DNA from: RGIG5612 sp963599255
GTDB lineage: Bacteria > Bacillota > Clostridia > Lachnospirales > Lachnospiraceae
Assembly: GCA_963599255.1 (NCBI GenBank)
Contig: CAVBWS010000002.1
Span: forward strand, 1-64,000
DNA length: 64,000 nucleotides
Direction: 5' to 3'
In this document: positions 24,932-33,455 of the stretch, in pieces
How positions within the stretch are numbered: position 1 is the first letter of the stretch
Layout of the letters: every line of letters begins with the position of its first letter
Translations under genes and position numbers: made by a program
The notes under the pieces: generated by a model
The model's database searches: none
The model's input: the letters and a program-made list of their open reading frames with translations, nothing else
What the model was told of the DNA's origin: nothing

Positions 24932-26904
24932 AAATAATAAAATGGGTTATAAGTCTGATATTATTTGCCGCATGTCTGATTCTTACAGCGGAGACATACC
25001 AGAATTATCTGAATACATTCAATGATGGAATGTACTATTTTTATGATGATAAACGTATGTCTGCCGAAGAGACAGAAAAATTCTGCAGATCATTGCAGAA
25101 GGCTGCCCAAGAGGAAGATGTGTACGTGTTTACCGTAAGCCGTATCATTACTGCTGCCGATAACTGTACCTGCGAGATATTTGCAGCGGAAGGCTGCAAG
25201 GAGATACTGGAAGAAGTCTACGGTATCTCAGAAGGTGTTTTTGAAAGTCTTCTGTCCGGGGTTACAACTGTTAAAATTTCAGATTTTTCAGAGTGGACAG
25301 AGAAATCCAAAACCATTAGAGAGTATCCGAGGTACTTCATCATAGGAACGGAAGAACAGGTCAAAAGCGTGGATGATAAACTGCATGCGGAAGAGACAAC
25401 AATCTCACATATTAAGAGAGATAATCGTGCGAATCTATACATTATTGTTGCAGGCGTCTGGGGTGTCGCATTTTTATTCTTGCTGCTGCTTACATGGTTC
25501 AGCATCCAGTTTGATAAGAAGAAAAACTTCCTAAAAATCTCGCTAGGATGTTCAACTGCGCAGATCATTACGAGAGCTATTATTCAAAACATCATAGCAT
25601 TTTCTGTGGGATTTATTGCCATGTATTTAGTGTTCAGACAGCTGGCATATGTAGGATATGGCATGAGAACACAGCTGATTGCCTTTTCTGTCTTTCTTGT
25701 TTTAAACTCGATCCTGCATTTCTCACTTCTCAGACCTGACTACAAGGCGATCTTGTATGGCGCCAATCTTAACCAGAACCTGCTGGTTAATTGCTATGCC
25801 TTGAAAACCATCACATCCTTAGTCGTTATATTTTCCCTGTCAGCTATTTTTGTATTTATATCTCAAAATACAGATTATATCTTTTTAGAAGACAAGGTCA
25901 TGGCAATGAGCTCATATCAATTCCTGGATTTTCAGCAGAGCTCCATAGAATCTGATGACGATGGCAGGGAACATCAGCAAAACATATTGGAGGCCCTGCA
26001 AAGAGATAACAGGATAAAAAATTGCAGTGCAACAGCATTGCGTTTGGTAAAACTCGAAGCAGAAAATGGTGAGGAAATCGAGTTTCTGAAGTTTAACCAG
26101 AAATGCAGGCAGTTTATTACCATAAGTGGTTTCGAGGATATTATCAATGGAACGGATGTTGATTATTATATCTTTGTTCCCCGAAATAAACAGAGCCTTA
26201 TTGATTACGAGAGTCTGGCTTATGATTATATATATAGAAGGAACTCGGTGGCTGACGGCAGTTTTACTGTATCTTTCCATGTTTATGAAGGAAATGAAAA
26301 AATATTCTATTTTGAGCCGCAGGAAGAATACGGCTTCAGCCTGTCAGAGAATCCGTTTATCATCTACTGTGCGCTGACGGATGAGGAACTGCAGCAGTCA
26401 GGATCGGCCATTGCTAATATAGAACGGAGCATTTTCAACATTTCGTCAGAGACCATGGAAGAATTGCGGGAGACTTACGGTTTGGATTATCTTACCGGAA
26501 CTTCTGTGGGTCAGGTCTGTGAGAGGAGCTATCATATTATAAAGCGTATCATGCTGATGAACTGTGTCCTCAGCCTGCTTCTTCTGCTTCTGGAATTCTT
26601 CGTTATCTCTGTTATTGTACGGCTGGAGTATATGGTGAATGCGAAGCTCCTTACGATTCAGAAGATATTGGGATATTCCCTGCTGCAGAAACACAATATG
26701 ACGTTGATTTTGAATTTTGTGACCGTAATCGGCGGGATAGGAATCAACGCACTTTTCTCTGTATTTCATGAGTGGTTTCCTTGGTGGTATCCGCTTCTGT
26801 GCGGTACAGCACTTCTGATTTTTGAAGTGGTACTTATGATTGTGATTATTCAAAGATATGAACAAGTAAACGCTGCAAAGATTCTTAAAGGAGGCAGCCT
26901 ATGA
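24928..26904 (+). CDS. DUF1430-type bacteriocin-associated integral membrane protein
   Basis: A 658-residue membrane protein with one N-terminal helix, an outside region of about 140 residues, four helices between about 170 and 310, a second large outside region (about 330-555), and four C-terminal helices ending with AAKILKGGSL. This is the layout of the DUF1430 proteins found beside lactococcin-972-like peptides, which resemble half-duplicated FtsX permeases. It should work with the ATPase encoded next, overlapping by 4 nt. I start at 24928, where ATG overlaps the upstream TGA; the GTG at 24916 lies inside the neighbour. Likely role: export of, or immunity to, a bacteriocin. Confidence 0.83.
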   Translation: MKIIKWVISLILFAACLILTAETYQNYLNTFNDGMYYFYDDKRMSAEETEKFCRSLQKAAQEEDVYVFTVSRIITAADNCTCEIFAAEGCKEILEEVYGISEGVFESLLSGVTTVKISDFSEWTEKSKTIREYPRYFIIGTEEQVKSVDDKLHAEETTISHIKRDNRANLYIIVAGVWGVAFLFLLLLTWFSIQFDKKKNFLKISLGCSTAQIITRAIIQNIIAFSVGFIAMYLVFRQLAYVGYGMRTQLIAFSVFLVLNSILHFSLLRPDYKAILYGANLNQNLLVNCYALKTITSLVVIFSLSAIFVFISQNTDYIFLEDKVMAMSSYQFLDFQQSSIESDDDGREHQQNILEALQRDNRIKNCSATALRLVKLEAENGEEIEFLKFNQKCRQFITISGFEDIINGTDVDYYIFVPRNKQSLIDYESLAYDYIYRRNSVADGSFTVSFHVYEGNEKIFYFEPQEEYGFSLSENPFIIYCALTDEELQQSGSAIANIERSIFNISSETMEELRETYGLDYLTGTSVGQVCERSYHIIKRIMLMNCVLSLLLLLLEFFVISVIVRLEYMVNAKLLTIQKILGYSLLQKHNMTLILNFVTVIGGIGINALFSVFHEWFPWWYPLLCGTALLIFEVVLMIVIIQRYEQVNAAKILKGGSL

Positions 26905-27509
26905 TCGAATTCGTAAATGTATCCAAAGCATTTGGAGACAAGACGCTTCTGAGCAATTTTAATTTAAGTATACCGGATGGGGAATTTGTCGTTTTTGCCG
27001 GCAAGAGCGGCTGCGGGAAGACTACTCTTCTTAACATGATAGGCGGTCTGGAAAAGCCGGATAGCGGTCAGCTTATTGTTGACGGCGTCGATTTATATAA
27101 GAGAAGAAATAAGACCGATTATTTTACCTACAAGGTGGGGTTCCTATTCCAGAATTTCGCATTAATTGAGGACAGAACCGTAGCGCAAAACCTGAATCTG
27201 GTACAGAAAAAGGCCCGCTCCGGTATGGAGTTGACAGAGATTCTGGCCACTCTGGGCATTCAGGATAAGCTTAAAGAAAAAGTATATAAACTGTCCGGTG
27301 GTGAGCAGCAGCGTGTGGCATTGGCCCGTCTGATGTTCAAACAATGCGACATTATACTGGCTGACGAACCTACAGGATCACTTGATAATGAGAATGCGAA
27401 AATGGTCATCGATATCCTGCATAAGATGAATGATATGGGCAAGACAATAATCCTGGTAACCCACAGCGAGGCAATAATACGGGCAGAGAAGAACATTATT
27501 ATGCTGTAA
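26901..27509 (+). CDS. Bacteriocin-type ABC transporter ATP-binding protein
   Basis: A 202-residue ABC ATPase, short for the family but with all motifs: Walker A GKSGCGKTT, Q-loop GFLFQNFAL, signature LSGGEQQRVALARL, Walker B IILADEP followed by TGSLDNE, H-loop VTHSE. The compact length is usual for the ATPases paired with DUF1430 proteins. It begins inside the stop of that gene (ATGA) with AGGAGG upstream, and is the last gene of its operon. Confidence 0.92.
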   Translation: MIEFVNVSKAFGDKTLLSNFNLSIPDGEFVVFAGKSGCGKTTLLNMIGGLEKPDSGQLIVDGVDLYKRRNKTDYFTYKVGFLFQNFALIEDRTVAQNLNLVQKKARSGMELTEILATLGIQDKLKEKVYKLSGGEQQRVALARLMFKQCDIILADEPTGSLDNENAKMVIDILHKMNDMGKTIILVTHSEAIIRAEKNIIML

Positions 27510-27766
27510 AAATATAAAGTCAATGTCAATTTTCTTGTATCCATCCTTATGACACTTTTATGACACTTTTAACGCAGTTTTTCGGAGAAGTTTATCTTGA
27601 GTCCTTATATAATGACCAGCGTAAGAGATAAACAACACCGAAACAATCAACAAGATGTTCTAAGCACTCTTGCAAATGCCCAAAATAAACTTTGAGCAGG
27701 AACTGGCAACAAAAGAGATTAAATTAATACACAATCAACTACCAAAGAAAAGTAAGGAGAAAAAAC
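27510..27766. promoter_or_regulatory. Upstream region of the acidic secreted protein, with 11-bp tandem repeats
   Basis: TTATGACACTT is repeated twice in tandem with an 11-bp period at about 27547-27569, followed by TTAACGCAG, whose inverse (CTGCGTTAA) resembles the LytTR half-site TGAGCGTTAA. The link to the response regulator is weaker here than at 20.36 and 24.23 kb. The remaining about 150 bp is an A-rich leader with no gene. Confidence 0.4.
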
Positions 27767-28849
27767 ATGAAAAAGACATTAAAAAAAGCATCAGTAGCAA
27801 CTCTCGCCGGAATTATGGCGGCAGCAGTACCATTTACAGCAATGGCATCTGAGCCGGCAGCAATTATGCCGGACTCATCTGAGCAGACAGAGATCTCAGT
27901 TGAGATTACAGACGAAGACGTTGACGCATTCTTAAATGAATTGGCAGCTTTATTCGCTGAAGACACGGAATCAGATTACAGCTACGATGATGATTACAAT
28001 TTCGGAGCTGACGTAACCACATTTGAAGAAGACTTACTGGACATCCTTGATCAGATCGGTACAGAGATCCAGAATGCACTCACTGAGGAACAGATTCAGG
28101 AGATCAATGATGCATTTGACACGCTCTTAATCGGAGTTACAGATCATGCAGAAGTATTTCTGAACAAATTGATTGAGATATTCGGTGAAGTAGACTCAGA
28201 CATCAGCCTGGACGAGGACGATGCAAGCTTTTTCGAAATGTCACCTGAAGAAGAAGCTGTTTACGGCCAGATGTGCGATGTATATGACGCACTCGACATT
28301 CTCGAATATTTAAACATTGATACATGGAAGAAGCTGTATCAGAATACTACAGCTGCAGACATCACCGCTGACTTCGACGAATCATCATTTATCATCAAAT
28401 CTAAGAATCTGACAACAGATGAGAAGAACGTTCTCCTTCAGCAGATTGAACAGGAAGATACATACCAGGCACAGCTTAGTGAATTACAGGATGAACTCTC
28501 TGCTATCAATAACACAGACTACTCAGGCGGCATGAGTGACGATGAGCAGGCCGCTTGGAACAAGATCTTAACATTCTATAACCGTGCATATGCAGTTCGT
28601 CAGGCAAATGCTGACCTGTGGGAAGTAATTGACAACGCACTTAACGAATCTGACGACTACTTCACAGTTATTGAAGACCTTGATTCATTCATAAACAGCC
28701 TTGATGCTCTTACAAATGAAGAGAAGGTTGATGCAATTGCTGACAATAACTTAATCGAAATCTTCAATGCTCAGGCTGACTCTCTCCTGGATGAATACTA
28801 TGACATCTCTGCAGATGAGACAGTTGACAGTTCAGAAGCAGTAGGCTGA
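27767..28849 (+). CDS. Highly acidic secreted protein, unknown function
   Basis: A 360-residue protein with a Sec signal peptide (about residues 1-28, cleavage near AMASEP). The mature part is extremely rich in Asp and Glu with very few basic residues, mostly helical, and has no Cys. No family, repeat or catalytic motif was recognised. It lacks a visible wall-anchor (no LPxTG) or surface-layer repeat, so it is probably released. AAGGAG stands 7 nt before the ATG. A strong hairpin terminator follows about 130 bp after the stop. Its codon use is regular and coding quality is clear. It could be a peptide-binding or metal-binding exoprotein; this is only a guess from the charge. Confidence 0.82.
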   Translation: MKKTLKKASVATLAGIMAAAVPFTAMASEPAAIMPDSSEQTEISVEITDEDVDAFLNELAALFAEDTESDYSYDDDYNFGADVTTFEEDLLDILDQIGTEIQNALTEEQIQEINDAFDTLLIGVTDHAEVFLNKLIEIFGEVDSDISLDEDDASFFEMSPEEEAVYGQMCDVYDALDILEYLNIDTWKKLYQNTTAADITADFDESSFIIKSKNLTTDEKNVLLQQIEQEDTYQAQLSELQDELSAINNTDYSGGMSDDEQAAWNKILTFYNRAYAVRQANADLWEVIDNALNESDDYFTVIEDLDSFINSLDALTNEEKVDAIADNNLIEIFNAQADSLLDEYYDISADETVDSSEAVG

Positions 28850-28982
28850 TTGCCGGTCACTGTGTACCAGGTGTACAAACACCATTGAGATTTTAATTAA
28901 TCTGCAATTTTAGGTCCTCCGTTAACCTATAAGAACATTGCAATCATATGCCGCTAACCCCGGCACACATTATCCACAAAAA

Positions 28983-29030
28983 CGAACTTCCCATTGCCAA
29001 GATCTATGGCGGTGGGAAGTTCGCTTTTAT
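28983..29030. terminator. Strong bidirectional-looking terminator
   Basis: A stem of 17 paired positions between 28983-28999 and 29007-29023 (two G-U pairs), then CTTTTAT on the plus strand. It ends the acidic-protein transcript. The 28850-29159 gap around it holds no gene. Confidence 0.8.
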
Positions 29031-29159
29031 CGCCTTATTCGGTTCAGGTCGAAAATCCGGGGATTGTTCCATTCTGGCGAAATTTTTTCTTAAAACCCTG
29101 CCTGTTCATATATCGCGGAGCATATGCTGAAACTCTATACATAAGAATATTTGATTCAT

Positions 29160-29360
29160 TCATGACTTTTTTGTCTCCTTCTTACAGATTTTTTCACTTC
29201 GAATATAATATTCCAGAAGGCGCAATACATATTCCGGTGCATGACGGTTTCCAAGTTCCCAGTCCGTCACAGTCCGATACGGGATATCAAAACGCTCACA
29301 GAATTCCCTACGATTCATTCCGGTTTCTTCTCGTATTGCACGCATTTTATTGTCATCCAT
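29160..29360 (-). CDS. Small XRE-type helix-turn-helix regulator
   Basis: A 66-residue protein made almost entirely of one helix-turn-helix domain: MRAIREETGMNRREFCERF, then DIPYRTVTDWELGNR as the recognition part. GGAGG lies 7 nt before the ATG. Two perfect palindromes of the type TACGCA-n-TGCGTA lie 22-75 bp upstream, the expected place for autorepression. There is no partner toxin gene next to it; the following region holds only remnants. Confidence 0.82.
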   Translation of the reverse strand: MDDNKMRAIREETGMNRREFCERFDIPYRTVTDWELGNRHAPEYVLRLLEYYIRSEKICKKETKKS

Positions 29361-29381
29361 TTATCTTCCTCCGATTTTTAT

Positions 29382-29433
29382 TACGCATTGCGTATCAATT
29401 ATATCACCATTCGTAAGAATACGCAACGCGTAT
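29382..29433. promoter_or_regulatory. Two palindromic operators before the small HTH gene
   Basis: TACGCATTGCGTA at 29382-29394 and ATACGCAACGCGTAT at 29419-29433 are both perfect palindromes around a 1- or 3-nt centre and share the half-site TACGC. Their centres are 38 bp apart. They flank the likely promoter of the HTH gene. Confidence 0.7.
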
Positions 29434-29529
29434 AGTAACATTATCAATTTTCTTTTTATGCCGTTATTTTTCCTTCGTTCGCACATCCAACTCGATGATT
29501 TTATTGTTCTCAACTGACTCTTGTGATTC

Positions 29530-29739
29530 CAAAACCTGTTTCCGGCTCTGTGTGTCCTGATACAAAATTATTTCTATGACATTACCGCAAATGGCATCAT
29601 GTCACAAAATGCTATTATTGATCTGGCTATTGAGCCTTTGCTTGCATTAAAAGAATCCAATCCACCAAACAAATCTGCACTTACAGAACAGATCAATGCC
29701 CTAAAGGCAAGTAAAATAAAAAAAAGAAGCAGACATTGA
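29530..29739 (+). pseudogene. Gene remnant, C-terminal fragment of an unrecognised protein
   Basis: A protein-like frame of about 70 codons without a start, reading ...LFPALCVLIQNYFYDITANG... and ending ...NALKASKIKKRSRH. It has normal coding character but no ribosome site, and stops precede it. It is probably the tail of a mobile-element gene deleted on its left. I do not recognise the family. Confidence 0.4.
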
Positions 29740-29885
29740 AAAGATCAAAAATCTGCTTCTTACCCGAAAAATAGGGCTAATAATGAAAGATAAAAACGAC
29801 CATGCAAAAGCAATTCCGTTCTTGCATTGTCGCTGTATCAGTCTGCCAGCCTGCGCTCGTACGAGCTGCTGACATACGCCCCCCA

Positions 29886-30044
29886 TCAGATCATCTTGAA
29901 GCATTTCAGTGCCTTGGTAATGGCAGCTTCCTTTTCGGGAGGGCATTGAGGCTGTTTGTTGTCCTCGGATTTCGGCTTGTTATAATTCTCCCGCTCTATA
30001 ATTCCATATTCCTGCTTCACCTGTGCAATATAGAGACTGCTCAC
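29886..30044 (-). pseudogene. Short mobile-element-like frame, probably a remnant
   Basis: A GTG-started frame of 52 codons (VSSLYIAQVKQEYGIIEREN... ending ALKCFKMI). The composition is that of a soluble coding sequence, and I have an impression of similar tails in proteins of clostridial conjugative elements, but cannot name the family. AAAGG is close to the GTG. With the fragment at 29530-29739 it marks 29.4-30.1 kb as a scar of a lost mobile element. Confidence 0.35.
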
Positions 30045-30144
30045 CTTTAAACCGCTATTTTCTCTTCTTTATAAGTATCCCACGAAATACTATTAAGGAA
30101 GTTCCGCTCTCGCTGCGCTCGACAGAACGGCTGCTTCTCTAGAC

Positions 30145-31476
30145 TCAAGCTTCGCTATCGCTTGCTTTCGTCAAGAGACAGCATGCTTCAACATGAGAGG
30201 TATACGGAAACATATCCACAGGCTGGATTTTCTTAACCTTGTATCCCCTGGACGTCAGAAAAGCCAGATCTCTGGCCTGTGTCTCTGGGTTGCAGGATAT
30301 GTAAATGATCCTGGACGGCGCCAATTTTATAAGTGAATTTAAGAACTTCTTATCACTTCCGGCTCTCGGCGGATCCATAAATACCACATCCGCCCGCTGC
30401 CCTGCCGATGCTGTCCTTGCCATATACTCGCCTGCATCGCCGGCATAAAACCGTGCATTTGTCACCTTGTTAAGTTTGGCATTGGATATGGCATCCCTCA
30501 CAGCATTCGAGTTAAGTTCAATTCCCGTAAGCTGCAGTTCTCTTTTCTTCTCAGTGGCCACTATATCAGCTCCGGCGCCGGATATCGTGGATGCCTTTAT
30601 CGAAACATCTTCTTCAGCAGCATTTGCTGCAAATTTTTCTCGCATAATGCCAACAGCACTCAACCCTATGGTACCTATACCGCAGTAGGCATCAATGATG
30701 CTCTCGCCGCCTTGCAGCTCGGCCATATTAATTGCTGCCCTGTAGAGTTTCTCCGTCTGTATAGGGTTTATCTGGTAAAATGCGTCCGGCGATATCCGAA
30801 ATCTCATGCCGCACAGCACATCTTCAATATACCCGGCTCCGTACAGTATTATATTTTTAGTGCCTAATACCATACTATCGCTTCTGTTATTTACGTTAAG
30901 AATAATGGTCGTGATCTCAGGATGCTCCTTCAGCAGAGCCTTGACGAAATTGTTCTTAGAAGGGATTATCGCAGATGCTGCAACAAGCACCACCATAATC
31001 TGCCCGGTGTTGAAGCCTTTTCTTATAAGCACGTGACGCAGAAGGCCATAGCGCGTATCTTCATCATATATTTTGAGCTTAAACGAGCCTGCCAGCCTGC
31101 GTATGGTTCTTATGATCTTCTGGCAGTCCCGATCCTCCAGCATGCATTCATCTGTAGGCACAACCCTGTGTGTGCCCTCCTCGTAGCTGCCTGATATTAT
31201 GTTTTTCTGTCTGTCAAGGCTCAGCACATGATGAACCTTATTTCTGTAGTATGCAGCTTCCTGCAAATGCAGATTACATCCGGACTTACTCGGCACACAA
31301 TCTGCTGCTCCCGATGTCCGATTATCATCAACTGTCATTCCTATGATAGGAGATACCTTGCCATATTTTCCCAACAGTTTAGCCGCAAATGCCTGTTTTT
31401 TCTTAAGCTGTTCACAATATTCCACGCCTTGATACCGGCAGCCGCCGCATTTTTTATATGCCTTACATATTTTCAT
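30145..31476 (-). CDS. 23S rRNA (uracil-5-)-methyltransferase, RlmD/TrmA family
   Basis: A 443-residue SAM-dependent methyltransferase. The N-terminus has the iron-sulfur cluster motif CKAYKKCGGCRYQG. The central domain holds DAYCGIGTIGLS (SAM binding), the PP-containing motif MDPPRAGSDKK and the catalytic Cys in YISCNPETQARD. Family members methylate U747 or U1939 of 23S rRNA, or U54 of tRNA; which one cannot be told. A Ser/Ala-rich insert of about 30 residues follows the SAM motif. I start at 31476, where GGG lies 8 nt upstream; the ATG two codons earlier is too close to the ribosome site. Confidence 0.9.
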   Translation of the reverse strand: MKICKAYKKCGGCRYQGVEYCEQLKKKQAFAAKLLGKYGKVSPIIGMTVDDNRTSGAADCVPSKSGCNLHLQEAAYYRNKVHHVLSLDRQKNIISGSYEEGTHRVVPTDECMLEDRDCQKIIRTIRRLAGSFKLKIYDEDTRYGLLRHVLIRKGFNTGQIMVVLVAASAIIPSKNNFVKALLKEHPEITTIILNVNNRSDSMVLGTKNIILYGAGYIEDVLCGMRFRISPDAFYQINPIQTEKLYRAAINMAELQGGESIIDAYCGIGTIGLSAVGIMREKFAANAAEEDVSIKASTISGAGADIVATEKKRELQLTGIELNSNAVRDAISNAKLNKVTNARFYAGDAGEYMARTASAGQRADVVFMDPPRAGSDKKFLNSLIKLAPSRIIYISCNPETQARDLAFLTSRGYKVKKIQPVDMFPYTSHVEACCLLTKASDSEA

Positions 31477-31677
31477 GTGCATTTCCCTTCAGATGATCAC
31501 AATAATTTATTTTTATTATAGCATATACAAACCGCCTATTCATCTCATGAATCCTTGTAATCAGCATTTAACAAATGCTGTCCTCTGTGATATTCTATTT
31601 GCAGAAAGGAGATGTGCCATTTTGAAAATGTCGCATAAAACTCTGCGAATCAGACAAGTGTGGCACTAGTACGATCG

Positions 31678-32049
31678 ATGAAAATTATACATACACCGGA
31701 GGCTCCTGCAGCTATCGGACCTTACTCACAAGCTTATACAACAGGCAATCTCATTTATACCTCAGGTCAGTTAGGAGTAAATCCACAGACAGGTGCTTTC
31801 GATTCAGAAACTATTGAAGGTCAGACTCAGCAGTCTATCAAAAATATCGAGGCAATTTTGACAGCAGCAGGCACAGACCTTACTAAGGTCATCAAGACCA
31901 CCTGCTTCTTGCAGAACATTTCAGACTTTGCCGCATTCAATGCAGAATACGAAAAATATTTTACAGGCAAGCCAGCCAGAAGCTGCGTAGAAGTCGCTGC
32001 ACTCCCTAAAAATGCATTAGTTGAGATTGAAGTTATCGCTGAATTATAG
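31678..32049 (+). CDS. ridA: RidA family enamine/imine deaminase
   Basis: A 123-residue protein of the Rid (YjgF/YER057c) family. It removes reactive 2-aminoacrylate and similar enamines formed by PLP enzymes. Family features are PAAIGPYSQAY near the N-terminus, SGQLGVNPQTG, the helix TQQSIKNIEAILTAAG and the C-terminal CVEVAALPKNALVEIEV with the conserved Cys, Pro and Glu (the substrate-binding Arg is in PARSCVEV). I start at the ATG at 31678 because the family begins there; ribosome-site signals are weak. A 14-bp perfect hairpin follows the stop. Confidence 0.95.
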   Translation: MKIIHTPEAPAAIGPYSQAYTTGNLIYTSGQLGVNPQTGAFDSETIEGQTQQSIKNIEAILTAAGTDLTKVIKTTCFLQNISDFAAFNAEYEKYFTGKPARSCVEVAALPKNALVEIEVIAEL

Positions 32050-32070
32050 AACACTCGCCCGAATGTAAGA

Positions 32071-32110
32071 AAAGGTCCACCGTAATTTGATAAAACTACG
32101 GTGGACCTTT
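32071..32110. terminator. Bidirectional terminator after ridA
   Basis: Perfect 14-bp arms AAAGGTCCACCGTA / TACGGTGGACCTTT with a 12-nt loop and T-rich ends on both strands. It separates ridA from the convergent HEPN/MNT pair. Confidence 0.85.
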
Positions 32111-32133
32111 TAGCAAGCTACAGATGAGTTAGC

Positions 32134-32502
32134 TCATGTTTTCTTCTTTATTGAAGTCGTTGTACCCTCTTCCAACCACTGCACTACAATATTGAGAACT
32201 TTCTTTATGCTGTCCTTACGTACAACTTTAATCGGATAATATCTACATTCCGACTCCCAATGAGTGTACATATCAGCTTTCTCTCTTATAATCCTAGGAA
32301 TCGCAATATCAACACCGGCATCATCGCAACGTTTTATCAGAACATCTATATCATGTCCCCATAAATTAAGACCAGCAATCTCTGCTTTTAATTTAATAGT
32401 TTTTTCTATCGCCTGCTGCATATGGTATGCTGCCTGCAATCTCAATGCTTTGTCATCGGAGTTCCAGTTTTGAGAAACAAGATGCAGATCGGCAAGAATC
32501 AT
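32134..32502 (-). CDS. HEPN domain protein, toxin of a HEPN/MNT pair
   Basis: A 122-residue all-helical HEPN protein. The N-terminal helix has the typical RLQAAYHMQQAIEKTIK pattern. HEPN toxins of this kind are ribonucleases or targets of nucleotidylation, with an RxxxxxH or similar motif; here R-LQAAY-H is the only such spacing, and it lies in the first helices rather than in the usual place, so activity is uncertain. The ATG overlaps the upstream MNT stop (ATGA), the standard order of antitoxin first and toxin second. It is convergent with ridA. Confidence 0.85.
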   Translation of the reverse strand: MILADLHLVSQNWNSDDKALRLQAAYHMQQAIEKTIKLKAEIAGLNLWGHDIDVLIKRCDDAGVDIAIPRIIREKADMYTHWESECRYYPIKVVRKDSIKKVLNIVVQWLEEGTTTSIKKKT

Positions 32503-32861
32503 AGCCTTATATTGTTTTTTGTTCTCTGGTCATATATTATTACTCCGTCTTTTTCAATCTGTTTCCACAGTGGGCTTTTTTTCATGTTGTTGAGATCTCT
32601 CTTCCCACCATATGCTAAAAGATTAAATTCTGCTGGGAAAGAATCATATAAATCATATTTAAATGCTTTATATCGTTTATCGGCGCCAAACCTTGCTGTT
32701 GTCATATCCGGATTTTTGGGTTCAATATAAAGGTCAATATCAGATTTTCCATTTGCCTCATCTCTGGAATAAGAGCCAAACAAAATCACCCTGCCAAGTA
32801 TATCGGCGTGGGAATCACAGACATTTTTCAATTTTTTTACTAACTGATCTCTCGAATCCAT
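32499..32861 (-). CDS. MNT-type nucleotidyltransferase, antitoxin of the HEPN pair
   Basis: A 120-residue minimal nucleotidyltransferase. The active-site motif is complete: GSYSRDEANGKSDIDLYI (GSxSR, then D-x-D). In HEPN/MNT systems this enzyme adds AMP units to a Tyr of the HEPN toxin to silence it. It is immediately upstream of, and overlaps, the HEPN gene. AGGA lies about 10 nt before the ATG. Confidence 0.88.
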   Translation of the reverse strand: MDSRDQLVKKLKNVCDSHADILGRVILFGSYSRDEANGKSDIDLYIEPKNPDMTTARFGADKRYKAFKYDLYDSFPAEFNLLAYGGKRDLNNMKKSPLWKQIEKDGVIIYDQRTKNNIRL

Positions 32862-32935
32862 AACATTTCTATCCTGTTCTTCTTTTCCTTCGTTTTTATT
32901 GTAAATGATATTTGTTTTGAATACAATCCAACATT

Positions 32936-33159
32936 AGATTTCTTTAACAATCCATTTGCCGGCTTTGGTTGAACCCTCTCGTACAATGATTCCCCCTTTA
33001 CGAAGCTGATTTTTCTTTTTGCCTTCTTGGGCAAATATCCTTCCAGAAATTAAAACATTGAGGAGAATACCCGGCTTCGCCTGTTTCTTTCTCAAATCTT
33101 TTTGCATAAACATCTAACCTGCCTTGAAATCTAGCAAAAAACAGATCCACCATATACAG
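32936..33159 (-). pseudogene. Decayed fragment resembling a TOTE conflict-system primase
   Basis: On the minus strand at 33159-33031 one frame reads LYMVDLFFARFQGRLDVYAK, then RFEKETGEAGYSPQCFNFW. The FxGRxDVYAKR and GEAGYSPQC pattern fits, as I remember it, the start of the archaeo-eukaryotic-primase-like domain of TOTE conflict systems. A stop precedes it and after the Cys the frame continues in another register (RKGGIIVREGSTKAGKWIVKEI, stop at 32936). It is therefore a broken remnant. The surrounding 32862-33455 gap holds no intact gene. Confidence 0.45.
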
Positions 33160-33455
33160 ATATGACTGTCATTGAAATCGTTTTTCTTCTTACATTGACA
33201 AGTAGAGCCTAGATAACACGAAATACGCAGCCAATTGCAGAGACTGAAATACTTTTATATCAAGAATGGTCATCCCCACATAACATGCCTGTTCTTCGTT
33301 CGGTCTTGCATTTTTTCGTTTTTTCTTATATTCTGACAGGGTTGGATATTTGTCATCCTAAACGATATGCGCCATATTTCATGTCCTGAAAAAAACACAT
33401 AAAACATGCCAAACGAATAACCTGTGCCAGCAGAAAAACTGTCGGAGGAAGCCAT

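Noticed and set aside
31610..31669. Leader peptide before ridA (a TTG-started frame of about 15 codons)
   Set aside because: AGGAG lies upstream, but there is no attenuator structure or run of regulatory codons.
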